Made by a program: the position numbers and the translations under genes. Below the pieces are notes generated by a model. It did not search any database, was not told where the DNA came from, and saw only the letters and a list, made by a program, of their open reading frames with translations. 57,569 nucleotides of DNA from Dyadobacter jiangsuensis. Lineage in GTDB: Bacteria; Bacteroidota; Bacteroidia; Cytophagales; Spirosomataceae. Below, one piece after another: positions 25,507 through 34,087 of this stretch (the first letter of the stretch is position 1; every line of letters begins with the position of its first letter). Where the stretch lies: assembly GCF_003014695.1 (NCBI RefSeq), contig NZ_PYAS01000027.1, forward strand, positions 1 to 57,569. Direction: 5' to 3'.

Positions 25507-26751
25507 ATGATGAAGTTTTTACGACAGGTCTGGGAGAGTTTCCGCTTTGCCTGGGGAGCGCTCAAAACCAATGTTACCCGCACTATTCTATCGCTTCTTG
25601 GCGTAACGGTCGGCATATTCGCCATCGTGGCCGTTTTTACGATTGTGGATTCGCTTGAAAAAAGCATCCGCGACAGCCTGAGCTTCATCGGCGACAAAGT
25701 GATTTATGTACAAAAATGGCCCTGGGGCTTTGGTGGTGAATACCAATGGTGGAAATACTTCCAGTGGCCGGAGCCGAACTATGCCGAATATAAGTATCTC
25801 TACGATAACCTCGAAAGCGCCAGTGCGGTGGCCGTAATGGATTTCAGGGGTAATACTGTCCTTAAAAACGGCTCGAACAGCATCAACGCGGCAATTCAGG
25901 GGATTTCTTACGAATACAACCTTATTTCCGATATTCCGGTCCAGAACGGCCGGTACTTCATTCCACTGGAAACCAATAATGCCCGCAATGTCGCTATTGT
26001 TGGCGCGGATATTGCCGAATCGCTTTTTCCAGGCCAGGATCCGGTCGGAAAACCATTCAAGCTGGCTGGGCACAAGTTTACCATCATAGGTGTGCGTGAG
26101 AAAAAGGGGGAAAGTCTGGTCGACTTCGGCGGTAGTCCTGACAAAATTTGTCTTATTCCGTTCGCATCGTTCTCCAAATTGTTCCAATCCGGGCGGCGCA
26201 GTGCCGATATTGTCGTAAAAGGTTTCCCGAATGACGAAGGCATGAAGGAAGTAGAGGCGGAGATCGTAGGGCTGATGCGGACCAAACGGGGTATCAAGCC
26301 GCGCGACGGCAACAACTTCTCATTAAACCGGCCCGAAGCGGCAGCTGTTGCGATTTCCGGGCTTTTCGCGGTACTCACCGTGGCGGGGTGGGTAATCGGA
26401 AGCTTTTCGATCCTCGTGGGCGGCTTCGGGATTGCGAATATCATGTTTGTGTCGGTCAAAGAGAGAACCAACCTGATCGGAATCCAGAAATCGTTGGGGG
26501 CCAAAAACTATTCGATATTGTTCCAATTCCTGTTCGAAGCGGTAATGCTGAGCCTGGTCGGAGGGCTGGTGGGGATATTCCTGGTGTACCTGCTGTCGTT
26601 CATGAAACTGGGTTCGCTGGAAATCCTGCTGCTGCCGCGTAACGTGCTTTTGGGATTGGGTGTGTCGAGCATTATCGGCGTCCTTTCAGGCATCGTACCG
26701 GCTATGCTCGCCGCGCGCATGGACCCGGTGATCGCCATCCGGGCCAAATAA
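25507..26751 (+). CDS. ABC transporter permease, MacB/FtsX type
   Basis: Inner-membrane permease of 414 residues with the MacB topology. One N-terminal membrane helix (TILSLLGVTVGIFAIVAVFTI) precedes a periplasmic MacB-PCD domain (about 45-275), then three C-terminal helices of the FtsX core, including FSILVGGFGIANIMFVSVKERT, where the coupling motif contacts the ATPase. Proteins of this class move envelope molecules by mechanotransmission and do not pass substrate through the membrane. The usual neighbours, an ATP-binding protein and a membrane-fusion protein, are not adjacent. The next gene is a small membrane-anchored protein 65 bp downstream. Confidence 0.9.
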   Translation: MMKFLRQVWESFRFAWGALKTNVTRTILSLLGVTVGIFAIVAVFTIVDSLEKSIRDSLSFIGDKVIYVQKWPWGFGGEYQWWKYFQWPEPNYAEYKYLYDNLESASAVAVMDFRGNTVLKNGSNSINAAIQGISYEYNLISDIPVQNGRYFIPLETNNARNVAIVGADIAESLFPGQDPVGKPFKLAGHKFTIIGVREKKGESLVDFGGSPDKICLIPFASFSKLFQSGRRSADIVVKGFPNDEGMKEVEAEIVGLMRTKRGIKPRDGNNFSLNRPEAAAVAISGLFAVLTVAGWVIGSFSILVGGFGIANIMFVSVKERTNLIGIQKSLGAKNYSILFQFLFEAVMLSLVGGLVGIFLVYLLSFMKLGSLEILLLPRNVLLGLGVSSIIGVLSGIVPAMLAARMDPVIAIRAK

Positions 26752-26816
26752 TAACTAGGAAAAATCAAACCGTTTTGCGAAGTTCGCTTCTATCACCATC
26801 ACACTGATCGACTGTT

Positions 26817-27257
26817 ATGCGTAAATGGGTCATTTTCGCCGTATTTCTGGCAATCGTATTCGGGATTCTATATTATATCACTTTTGGGTATTACAGCGAA
26901 GGAAAGCGGGGAGGATATGTGACGAGGCTTAGCAACAGGGGCTATTTGTTCAAAACCTACGAAGGCGAGCTGAGAATGGGCGGGCTGTTCGAAGGCGATG
27001 GTACGATGAATTCCTCGCAATGGGTGTTCTCGGTAAGCGGCAAGAACAAAGACGCGATCTCAAAACTGGAAGAGGCGATTAAAAACGGCCACCGGGTTTC
27101 GCTGACCTACGAAGAGAAGTTTTTCAAATTGCCGTGGAATGGCGATACCAAGTTTTTCGTAACCGACGTGGAAGTACTCGGGCCCACGAAAGCAGTAACG
27201 CCCCCGGCATCATCGGTACCCGCACCAACGGAAATCGATACGACCAAGACATTATAA
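26817..27257 (+). CDS. Membrane-anchored protein of unknown function
   Basis: Protein of 146 residues. One N-terminal hydrophobic segment at residues 4-24 (WVIFAVFLAIVFGILYYITF) is followed by a compact domain (about 30-125) with YLFKTYEGELRMGG, the motif WVFSVSGKN and YEEKFFKLPWNGDTKFFVTDVE, and then a Pro/Ala/Thr tail. Homologues in Bacteroidota are, as far as I recall, often mislabelled as 6-phosphogluconate dehydrogenase; nothing in the sequence supports that enzyme. A strong terminator follows at 27261-27288. Function unknown. Confidence 0.75.
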   Translation: MRKWVIFAVFLAIVFGILYYITFGYYSEGKRGGYVTRLSNRGYLFKTYEGELRMGGLFEGDGTMNSSQWVFSVSGKNKDAISKLEEAIKNGHRVSLTYEEKFFKLPWNGDTKFFVTDVEVLGPTKAVTPPASSVPAPTEIDTTKTL

Positions 27258-27260
27258 CCA

Positions 27261-27288
27261 AAGCCGGAGCTACCCTCCGGCTTTTTTG
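27261..27288 (+). terminator. Terminator of the membrane-anchored protein gene, embedded in the 3' end of the SUI1 gene
   Basis: AGCCGGAG/CTCCGGCT stem with a CTACC loop, then six T. The TAG stop codon of the convergent SUI1 gene (27270-27272) falls in the loop and the last SUI1 codons form the 3' arm of the stem and the T-tract, so coding and terminator functions overlap. Confidence 0.85.
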
Positions 27289-27614
27289 GCTTTATAGCTT
27301 TTGCTGGTGAGCCAGGTAATCACTTTGTCGCGGTGGTCGCCCTGGATTTGCACTTCGCCATCCTTTACCGTACCGCCGCTGCCGCAGAGGCCTTTCAGCT
27401 GCTTGCCGAGCGTTTCCAGATCTGCATTCGTTCCGATAAACCCTTTTACAACGGTAATCACCTTGCCGCCGCCTTTGCGGTCGAGCCAGATGCGGAGGTC
27501 CTGCTGCTGCGGAGCCAGGGTTTCGGGTTCGTCTTCCTGATCGTTGTATTCAAACTCCGGGTTGGTGGAGTACACAATGCCCGAGCGGTTTTTCTTTGAC
27601 ATATTTTCAAACAT
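27270..27614 (-). CDS. yciH: SUI1/eIF1-like translation factor (YciH family)
   Basis: Protein of 114 residues with a basic N-terminal tail and the SUI1 fold: LDRKGGGKVITVVKGFIG, LGKQLKGLCGSGGTVKDGEVQIQG and DHRDKVITWL are all clear family motifs. Bacterial YciH is an eIF1 relative thought to affect initiation fidelity or act in stress; it is not essential. The gene starts 9 bp after the stop of the lipid kinase gene, so it is likely the last gene of a three-gene unit (microprotein, kinase, SUI1). Confidence 0.9.
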   Translation of the reverse strand: MFENMSKKNRSGIVYSTNPEFEYNDQEDEPETLAPQQQDLRIWLDRKGGGKVITVVKGFIGTNADLETLGKQLKGLCGSGGTVKDGEVQIQGDHRDKVITWLTSKSYKAKKAGG

Positions 27615-27623
27615 TAAGGGAAG

Positions 27624-28499
27624 TCAGATGATCACATTCAGGCTTCCAGGCTTTATTTTAACCTCTATTCGCGTGGTATCCAGCTGCAAAGGTTCTCCAT
27701 CATAGTGGATCATCGGCGGCGCGTCGGTTTCCACCACGGCTTGTGTGGCACGCTGGTAGTCGATGTAGGTCGATTGCTTCAACTGCTTCGTAAACAACCC
27801 GTAAGCGAGCGCGGTGCCGTACCATTGCGGGAACGGTCTGATCGTACACACATCGAGCAGGCCATCCTGCAAGCTGGCTTGCGGAGCTACCCAGGCATTG
27901 TTCCCAAATTGACCCGCATTGGCAAACGAAAGCGAGAACGCCTGCTTTTCCACGCCATTGAGCCGGAACGATTGCGGTTTATACGACCAGTAGGCTTTGA
28001 AAGACACATTCACATAGGTCATCAGCCCGCGCGCTTTTTGCTGGCTGAACAAATGCCCCACGTAGGCGTCGAAACCCATTCCGGCGGTACAGAAGAAGGG
28101 TATCCCATTCAATTCGGCACTGTCGATCATGGTTGGGTTGCCTTCGAAGAGCCTTTTCAGGGCTGCATCCAGCGTGAGCGGAAGGCCCAGGTGCCTCGCA
28201 AGGCCATTTCCGGATCCAAGCGGCAGGATACCGATCGGAATGTTGGTGTCCACTAATGGCTTTGCGATTTCATTCACAGTACCATCGCCGCCGACCGCCA
28301 CGATAGCCTTCCATTTCTCCGCGTGCATGTGCTCGCGTACGAGCTCGGTCGCGTGGGCGGGTTCCTCTGTGAACAGGATTTGGGCAGAGCCGGCATTCTT
28401 TTTCGCGACGGAGTGGATTTGCTCCCGCACAGCCGCGCTGTTCTTGCCGATCGAAGTGCCCGAGTTGGGATTCAGTATAAATAAATAGGGATGGGTCAC
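27624..28499 (-). CDS. Diacylglycerol kinase-family lipid kinase (YegS/BmrU type)
   Basis: Soluble or peripheral lipid kinase of 291 residues. The DAGK catalytic domain is marked by NPNSGTSIGKN at residues 10-20, the ATP-binding motif GGDGTVNEIA and PLGSGNGLARHLGLP. The C-terminal beta-sandwich domain holds MIHYDGEPLQL. Members phosphorylate diacylglycerol, phosphatidylglycerol or other lipid alcohols; the substrate here is unknown. The start is GTG at 28499, three bases after the stop codon of the microprotein gene upstream, which suggests translational coupling. Confidence 0.9.
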   Translation of the reverse strand: MTHPYLFILNPNSGTSIGKNSAAVREQIHSVAKKNAGSAQILFTEEPAHATELVREHMHAEKWKAIVAVGGDGTVNEIAKPLVDTNIPIGILPLGSGNGLARHLGLPLTLDAALKRLFEGNPTMIDSAELNGIPFFCTAGMGFDAYVGHLFSQQKARGLMTYVNVSFKAYWSYKPQSFRLNGVEKQAFSLSFANAGQFGNNAWVAPQASLQDGLLDVCTIRPFPQWYGTALAYGLFTKQLKQSTYIDYQRATQAVVETDAPPMIHYDGEPLQLDTTRIEVKIKPGSLNVII

Positions 28500-28502
28500 T
28501 GG

Positions 28503-28622
28503 TCAGGCAAAGAATAAGAACAGAATGAGGATAAAAACAATGATGAACAGGTAATAAAGGCCATCCACGAAGGGGTATTTCTGGCGGTCGATTTTTTTGA
28601 AAATGCTGTCGAACTTGCTCAT
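28503..28622 (-). CDS. 39-residue single-pass membrane microprotein
   Basis: A complete small frame with ATG at 28622 and TGA at 28505-28503. It encodes a basic N-terminus (MSKFDSIFKKIDRQKYPF) and then a strongly hydrophobic helix (LYYLFIIVFILILFLFFA). The charge bias and helix predict an inner-membrane protein with its N-terminus in the cytosol. It lies 3 nt upstream of the GTG start of the lipid kinase gene, in the right strand for one operon. The Lys/Arg tail could recruit the kinase to the membrane (inference only). It is below the size limit of many gene finders. I do not recognise the family. Confidence 0.65.
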   Translation of the reverse strand: MSKFDSIFKKIDRQKYPFVDGLYYLFIIVFILILFLFFA

Positions 28623-28724
28623 ACCTGCTGGATCAATGATATTTCGGCCATATGCCTTTCTGAGGCGCCGATCTTTCCGTTATATTTAGAATCGTCAATT
28701 GCATTACAAAAATCCATAAAAAAT

Positions 28725-29159
28725 ATGAGAAACTGGCTTTTTACCCTCATTCTGATCGGCGTTGCCCTGACGGCCCGGGCGCAGTCGCCGCGCGACAAGG
28801 ATGAGATCCTCGGCATTCTGAAACGACAGGAAGCGGATTGGAACAAGGGAGATATCCGATCATTCATGAACGGCTACTGGGAATCCGATTCGCTGATGTT
28901 CGTCGGAAAGGCGGGCATTACCTACGGCTACAAGCCTACTTATGAAGGGTATCTCAAACGTTACCCTGATCGTGCGACGATGGGTACATTGAAATTCAGC
29001 TTTCTCAATTTCTCATTCCCCGGCCGCGATGTGGCTTTTGTAGTAGGGAAATTTCATTTAACGCGACCTGAAAAAGGTGATCTGGAAGGGCATTACACGC
29101 TTTTGTTTAAGAAAATCAAAGGCAAATGGCTCATTGTCTGCGATCACACGAGCGGGTAG
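28725..29159 (+). CDS. NTF2-like (DUF4440-type) exported protein
   Basis: Protein of 144 residues with a signal peptide (MRNWLFTLILIGVALTARAQ) and a cone-shaped NTF2-like domain: EILGILKRQEADWNKGDIRSFM, the conserved YWESDSLMFVG and the terminal strand GHYTLLFKKIKGKWLIVCDHTS. NTF2-like/SnoaL proteins bind small molecules or are enzymes; this DUF4440-type member has no assigned reaction. It is monocistronic with a bidirectional terminator at 29161-29191 shared with the convergent lipoprotein gene. Confidence 0.85.
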   Translation: MRNWLFTLILIGVALTARAQSPRDKDEILGILKRQEADWNKGDIRSFMNGYWESDSLMFVGKAGITYGYKPTYEGYLKRYPDRATMGTLKFSFLNFSFPGRDVAFVVGKFHLTRPEKGDLEGHYTLLFKKIKGKWLIVCDHTSG

Positions 29160-29160
29160 C

Positions 29161-29191
29161 AAAAAAGCCGGACTGAGAAGCCCGGCTTTTT
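29161..29191. terminator. Bidirectional terminator between NTF2-like and lipocalin-like genes
   Basis: AAAAAGCCGG pairs with CCGGCTTTTT around a 10-nt loop; A-run on one side and T-run on the other, so it can act on both strands. Confidence 0.85.
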
Positions 29192-29208
29192 CATGAGTTT
29201 CAAGAATA

Positions 29209-29685
29209 CTATACTTTTTTGAATTTCAGTACGACGTCAATCGCTGCCGACCCAGGAATAACAGCGGCATCGTCAACGGAAACCTGCAAATCTGAGCCGC
29301 TCAGCGTGTATTTGAAAGATTTAGAATTATTCGAAGCGTCTTTCAGTATCAAATTGCCGTCCTTAACCTCCCATTTAGCTCCATTAATTGGGATCACCGC
29401 ATTAATGAGTGAGACCGCATTATCGCAATCGGCAGTTGCAATGGAATTGTCGGCCTTAAAGGTCAATTTCAAGCTGTATAGACACGGTACAAGTGCAGCG
29501 GGGTCTACGGGTAGTGTAGAACCTGGGGCTGCTGCAACGGCAGTAAGTTGCCAAGTCGCTACAATCGGATCATTGTTGGTCGGAGTCGGTTCGTCCTTAT
29601 CATCATCTTTACAAGCAAAAACGACCGAAAGGATCAACAGCATGGCTAGCAAGGAGGTTTTGCTGAGGGTGTAGGCTTTTTTCAT
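29209..29685 (-). CDS. Lipocalin-like hypothetical lipoprotein
   Basis: Protein of 158 residues. The signal peptide ends near VVFAC (lipid Cys about 25), followed by an Asp/Lys/Thr-rich linker (KDDDKDEPTPTNND) and a small beta-barrel domain that opens with PIVATWQLTAVAAAPG, the usual start of Bacteroidota lipocalin-like (DUF4923/5004-like) proteins. Acidic residues right after Cys resemble the lipoprotein export signal for the outer surface in Bacteroidota, so it may be surface-exposed. A TAnnTTTG box is at 29744-29751. Function unknown. Confidence 0.78.
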   Translation of the reverse strand: MKKAYTLSKTSLLAMLLILSVVFACKDDDKDEPTPTNNDPIVATWQLTAVAAAPGSTLPVDPAALVPCLYSLKLTFKADNSIATADCDNAVSLINAVIPINGAKWEVKDGNLILKDASNNSKSFKYTLSGSDLQVSVDDAAVIPGSAAIDVVLKFKKV

Positions 29686-29743
29686 AGTTGAGAGCGTAAA
29701 AAAGTTAAGATCAATAGAATTGATTCGCGTTAGTTTTAACGCT

Positions 29744-29751
29744 CAAACTTA
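29744..29751 (-). promoter_or_regulatory. Candidate -7 box (TAAGTTTG) for the lipocalin-like gene
   Basis: Perfect TAnnTTTG on the minus strand, about 60 bp before the ATG at 29685. No -33 TTG at standard spacing. Confidence 0.42.
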
Positions 29752-29778
29752 GTGAAAAATGCCTTTTGCAGGGAAGTT

Positions 29779-30795
29779 TTATGACTTAGCGGAAAATTTT
29801 GAAGGTTGTTCGGAGGAAAGAAACAGATTGATCAGATCGGCGGCCGCTTCATCGGGTAGCTTTTCCCCGCTTCGTACGGCTTGGTCCGCAGAGGCAATAT
29901 ATTTCTTTACCTCTGCATTTTCATAAAACCGGTCTTCCAGCGACTGCCGGATCTGTTCGCGAAGCCAATCCACGCGCTGAAATTGCCTGTTATGCTGCAA
30001 GAAACCGCCTTCGGAAGTTTGCGCATGGTAATCTGAAATCAGTTTCCAGATCGGCTGCATTCCGGTCCCTTCCAATGCCGAACACGCCACCACCTGAACG
30101 GGCACTTTGGAAGCGGTTTCAGGAAAGAGGTGCAGTGCCTGCCGGTATTCAGAAACCGCCTGTGCAACGGCACCTTCATTGCCGCTATCGGCTTTGTTGA
30201 CAGCTACGGCGTCCACCATTTCCATAATGCCCTTCTTAATGCCCTGCAACTCATCGCCCGCGCCCGCGAGCATGAGCAGCAGAAAAAAGTCGGTCATGCC
30301 TTTCACCAGGGTTTCCGACTGGCCTACACCCACCGTTTCGACCAATATAATATCGTAACCCGCCGCCTCGCAGAGCAGGATCGCCTCACGCGTATGCCGC
30401 GCGACGCCCCCGAGTGAGAGGTTCGTGGGGGAGGGGCGGATGTAGGCATTCGGGTCACGTGCGAGTTTCTCCATGCGCGTTTTATCTCCCAAAATACTTC
30501 CACCGGACTGCTTGCTGCTCGGATCGACGGCCAGCACGGCCACGCGCTTACCCAACGAAGTGAGGTAGCTACCGAATGCCTCGATGAATGTGCTTTTACC
30601 CACGCCGGGCACTCCGGTAATGCCAATGCGAATGGAATTGCCGGTATGCGGCAAGATATTTTGGAGGATTTGTGAGGCCAATGTCCGGTCCTCGGCCAGG
30701 CTGCTTTCGATGATCGTGATCGCGCGGCTGAGCGTGGTGCGGTCGCCCGAGAGGACGCCTTTGGCATAGGTTTCAACAGACAGTCGCTGGCGCAT
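29779..30795 (-). CDS. meaB: Methylmalonyl-CoA mutase-associated GTPase MeaB
   Basis: G3E-family P-loop GTPase (338 residues) that protects and loads the B12-dependent methylmalonyl-CoA mutase. The Walker A GITGVPGVGKST is at residues 58-69, followed by the AVDPSSKQSGGSILGDKTRM switch region, the ETVGVGQSE motif, and the NKAD base-specificity motif. The mutase subunits are not nearby, so the gene acts in trans. It may instead serve isobutyryl-CoA mutase. It is divergent from the M1 peptidase gene, with 132 bp between them. Confidence 0.93.
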   Translation of the reverse strand: MRQRLSVETYAKGVLSGDRTTLSRAITIIESSLAEDRTLASQILQNILPHTGNSIRIGITGVPGVGKSTFIEAFGSYLTSLGKRVAVLAVDPSSKQSGGSILGDKTRMEKLARDPNAYIRPSPTNLSLGGVARHTREAILLCEAAGYDIILVETVGVGQSETLVKGMTDFFLLLMLAGAGDELQGIKKGIMEMVDAVAVNKADSGNEGAVAQAVSEYRQALHLFPETASKVPVQVVACSALEGTGMQPIWKLISDYHAQTSEGGFLQHNRQFQRVDWLREQIRQSLEDRFYENAEVKKYIASADQAVRSGEKLPDEAAADLINLFLSSEQPSKFSAKS

Positions 30796-30927
30796 TGGAA
30801 TGAAAATTTGACGTCGGTAGACAAACGGCGTTGTCCGTCGCTAAAATGAAACTTTTTGTCCTAAAACAGGTGAAAAGGTGTATATTGCTCGTTTACAACC
30901 CAATATTTCCAATTTTTAACCATTATA

Positions 30928-32928
30928 ATGAAAATTTCAATATTTCGTCTGGGCGTCATTGCAATGAGCAGTCTGGGCTTCTTCAACAACACTATCGCAC
31001 AGGAGGCGGAGAAGGTGAAATATGATGCGCATGTCCTTTTTCACCCGCTTTTCAACTTCCAGCCCGGCAATGAGTATCGGACGGGAAGCGGCGCCCCCGG
31101 CCCCAAATACTGGCAGAACCGTGCGGATTACAAGATCAATGTAGCGCTCGACGAGGAGAAAGGGACTGTGAGCGGAGAGGTGGAGCTTACCTATAAAAAT
31201 AACAGTCCTGAGAATCTGGAATTCCTTTGGCTGCAACTCGATCAGAATGCATTCGGCAGCCATTCGAGAGGAGCGCAAACGACGCCTGTTACCGGCGGCC
31301 GTTTCGGCAATATGGGGTTTGATGGCGGAGATTCCATTAAATCTGTAACTGTACAGCAAGGCAAGGGCGCATTTGTGGATGCGGAATACAAAGTGACCGA
31401 CACCCGCATGCAGATCCGTCTGACAACGCCCGTGAAAGCGAATGGCGACGTGATTAAGATCAAGCTGGCCTATTCATTCAAGATCCCCGAGTACGGCTCC
31501 GACCGCATGGGAACGCTGGAAACGAAGAATGGGATCGTGTACGAAATGGCACAGTGGTACCCGCGCGTGGCGGTTTTCGACGACATCGAAGGCTGGAACC
31601 TGCTGCCTTACCTGGGCGCGGGCGAGTTTTACTTGGAATATGGCGATTTTGAATACAATGTGACTGTTCCCTGGGACCATATCGTGGTTGGCTCGGGTGA
31701 GTTGCTCAACCCGAATGAAGTACTCACTGCCGAGCAGCGTAAAAGACTGGCGGATGCTGCGAAAAGCGACCAGACCGTCGTGATCCGTAGCGCGGAAGAA
31801 GTTACCAACCCGAATACAAGACCCAAGCAATCGGGTACATTGACCTGGCGCTTCCGTTGCGTGCAGGCGCGCGACATTGCGTGGGCTACTTCCAAGGCAT
31901 TTGTTTGGGACGCGGCCCGTATGAACCTGCCGAAGGGTAAAACCGCATTGGCGCAGTCGGTATACCCGGCCGAGGACGGCGGGCTGGATGGCTGGGGCCG
32001 TTCTACCGAGTATGTGAAGGGCTGTATCGAGTTCTATTCCAATTATGTACATGAATATACCTACCCTGTGGCGACCAATGTGGCCGGTATCGTAGGCGGT
32101 ATGGAATATCCCGGAATCGTGTTTTGCAGCAGCAAAAGCCGTAAGGACGATTTGTGGGGCGTAACCGATCACGAGTTCGGCCACAACTGGTTCCCGATGA
32201 TCGTAGGTAACAACGAGCGTAAATATGCGTGGATGGATGAAGGTTTCAACACTTTTATCAACTTCCTTTCAGGTGATAACTTCAACAATGGCGAGTACAA
32301 AACGACCCAGATGAATGATATGCACCGTCTGGCACCGATGATTTTCCGTCCAAAGGCCGATCCGATCATGACTATTCCGGACGTGGTTCAAGCCGTGAAC
32401 CTGGGCTGGGAAGCGTATTACAAGCCTGCATTAGGCCTCAAAATGCTCCGCGAGCAAATCCTCGGTAAGGAGCGCTTTGATTATGCATTCAAAATCTATG
32501 TACAGCGTTGGGCATTCAAGCATCCTACGCCTTACGATTTCTTCCGTACCATCGAAGATGCGGCGGGGGAAGATCTGGGCTGGTTCTGGAAAGGCTGGTT
32601 CTTTGAGAATTATAAGCTCGACCAGTCGGTAAAAGAAGTGGCTTATGTGGAGCAAAACCCGCAAAAAGGCTCTTACATCACGATCGAAAACCTCGATCAG
32701 CTGGCAATGCCGGTGAAAGTGGATATCGAAGAAGTAAGCGGCAAGAAAACACGGGTTGAACTGCCGGTTGAGATCTGGCAGCGTGGCGGAGCGTGGACAT
32801 TTAAAGCGGCTACGCAAGGGCCTATCCGGTCTGTAACGATCGATCCCGAGCATAACCTCCCGGATATCAATCCTGAGAACAATGTCTGGAAACCGGCCTC
32901 CTACAATGCCGAACCGGATGTGAACTAA
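30928..32928 (+). CDS. M1-family zinc aminopeptidase, secreted
   Basis: Exported peptidase of 666 residues (signal about 1-24, ending NNTIAQ). The gluzincin signature HEFGH-x18-E is complete: His415, Glu416, His419 and Glu438 (WMDEGFNTF). The substrate-binding GAMEN-like motif reads GGMEYPG, as in other Bacteroidota M1 members. An N-terminal beta domain comes before the catalytic domain. The protein is likely periplasmic or outer-surface and removes N-terminal residues from peptides. No T9SS sorting domain is seen at the C-terminus. A possible weak promoter (TTG, 22-nt spacer, TATATTGC) is at 30856-30888. A bidirectional terminator follows. Confidence 0.92.
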   Translation: MKISIFRLGVIAMSSLGFFNNTIAQEAEKVKYDAHVLFHPLFNFQPGNEYRTGSGAPGPKYWQNRADYKINVALDEEKGTVSGEVELTYKNNSPENLEFLWLQLDQNAFGSHSRGAQTTPVTGGRFGNMGFDGGDSIKSVTVQQGKGAFVDAEYKVTDTRMQIRLTTPVKANGDVIKIKLAYSFKIPEYGSDRMGTLETKNGIVYEMAQWYPRVAVFDDIEGWNLLPYLGAGEFYLEYGDFEYNVTVPWDHIVVGSGELLNPNEVLTAEQRKRLADAAKSDQTVVIRSAEEVTNPNTRPKQSGTLTWRFRCVQARDIAWATSKAFVWDAARMNLPKGKTALAQSVYPAEDGGLDGWGRSTEYVKGCIEFYSNYVHEYTYPVATNVAGIVGGMEYPGIVFCSSKSRKDDLWGVTDHEFGHNWFPMIVGNNERKYAWMDEGFNTFINFLSGDNFNNGEYKTTQMNDMHRLAPMIFRPKADPIMTIPDVVQAVNLGWEAYYKPALGLKMLREQILGKERFDYAFKIYVQRWAFKHPTPYDFFRTIEDAAGEDLGWFWKGWFFENYKLDQSVKEVAYVEQNPQKGSYITIENLDQLAMPVKVDIEEVSGKKTRVELPVEIWQRGGAWTFKAATQGPIRSVTIDPEHNLPDINPENNVWKPASYNAEPDVN

Positions 32929-32944
32929 GCATTCAGACTTATAT

Positions 32945-32982
32945 AAAAAGCCTTCCAACCGTTGCGATTGGAAGGCTTTTTT
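32945..32982. terminator. Bidirectional terminator between M1 peptidase and FabH-like genes
   Basis: AAAAAGCCTTCCAA pairs with TTGGAAGGCTTTTT, a 14-bp perfect stem with a 9-nt loop and flanking A and T runs. Confidence 0.9.
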
Positions 32983-33001
32983 ATGCCGTGATGGGTGGGG
33001 A

Positions 33002-33946
33002 TCAGATCGTCAGCAGCATGGCTCCGTACGAATAACCGCCGCCAAATACCGTGATCACGATATTTTCACCCTTCTTAAATTTATCCTTATTCTCCGAAAG
33101 TGCAATCGCACAACCCGCGCAGCCTGTATTACCGAGGTACTGGATATTCGAAATCAGTTTTTCGGCGGGAATACCCAGCGTATTGATCACGTTCAGGCTA
33201 ATGCGGTGGTTGGCCTGGTGCGGGATCAGATAGTCGAGGTCGTTGATCGTCAGCCCGCATTCCTGCAATACCTGCTGGCTCACTTTGGGCATATATACAC
33301 ACGCATTCTGGAACACATCGCGCCCGAAAGGCATCACTACGCCCCGGTCGTTAGGCCGGAGTACTACTGCCTCCGTGGCTTTCCCGCTGGTGGCTGCGCC
33401 GCCGGTGATGAGCTTTTTGATCTGCATATCGCCTTCGGTCTGCCGTTCTTTGGAAATCAGCAGTGCCGAAGCGCCATCGCCCCACAAATGACCTGAAACC
33501 GTATCCATTTCATTGTAATAGGCCGTATTATGGTCGGAAACGACTACCAATGCCTTGGAAGCCTTGCCCATAGCAAAGTAGCCTTCTACGATCTCGATCG
33601 CATTGAGCAACGACGAGCAGGCGGATGAAATACTTACGACCGGAATGTCGGGAATTTGAAGCTGGTGTTGGACGGCGTGGGCCAGCGTGACGATCGTGTC
33701 GTAAGGCGTGTAAGTGGCTCCTACGATCAGGTCGATCTCGTTTTTACTATATGGGATATTTTCAAGCAATGTTTCGACCGCCTTCATGGCCATGGTCGAT
33801 GTATTTTCGTCTGCTGATGCTTTACGTCTTTCTGAAATTCCTGTTCTTTCCGTTATCCACTCGTTAGATAGGTTGTTGAGATTTGTAAAATATTCATTAC
33901 CAATAACTTCGCTTGGCAGATAATGACTAACCGTATTAATATACAT
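33002..33946 (-). CDS. Beta-ketoacyl-ACP synthase III-like enzyme (FabH family)
   Basis: Thiolase-fold condensing enzyme of 314 residues. The catalytic Cys110 is in SSACSSLLNA, the His is in PHQANHR, and the Asn is in QYLGNTGCAG. These match the FabH Cys-His-Asn triad, although the usual GNTSAAS reads GNTGCAG here. FabH starts fatty acid synthesis by joining acetyl-CoA to malonyl-ACP. The gene is not in a fab cluster (fabD is 23 kb away and acpP and fabF are not in this window), so it may be a specialised KAS III used in secondary lipid synthesis. It lies downstream of a glycosyltransferase gene on the same strand, 141 bp apart. Confidence 0.88.
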   Translation of the reverse strand: MYINTVSHYLPSEVIGNEYFTNLNNLSNEWITERTGISERRKASADENTSTMAMKAVETLLENIPYSKNEIDLIVGATYTPYDTIVTLAHAVQHQLQIPDIPVVSISSACSSLLNAIEIVEGYFAMGKASKALVVVSDHNTAYYNEMDTVSGHLWGDGASALLISKERQTEGDMQIKKLITGGAATSGKATEAVVLRPNDRGVVMPFGRDVFQNACVYMPKVSQQVLQECGLTINDLDYLIPHQANHRISLNVINTLGIPAEKLISNIQYLGNTGCAGCAIALSENKDKFKKGENIVITVFGGGYSYGAMLLTI

Positions 33947-34087
33947 GATTGAGAAGTTGACTTCGCAAGCTACAATTCTTTTCGATTCCGAAAGTTAAAT
34001 ATTTCGTAGAAATCGTAGCACTCCATATTTGAACAATTCAATAATAAATTTATAAAATTATAATGCCTGCGTCTGTAAATTAGATTG

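Noticed and set aside
26817..27257. 6-phosphogluconate dehydrogenase
   Set aside because: A name I recall being used for this family, but there is no Rossmann motif and the protein is too short.
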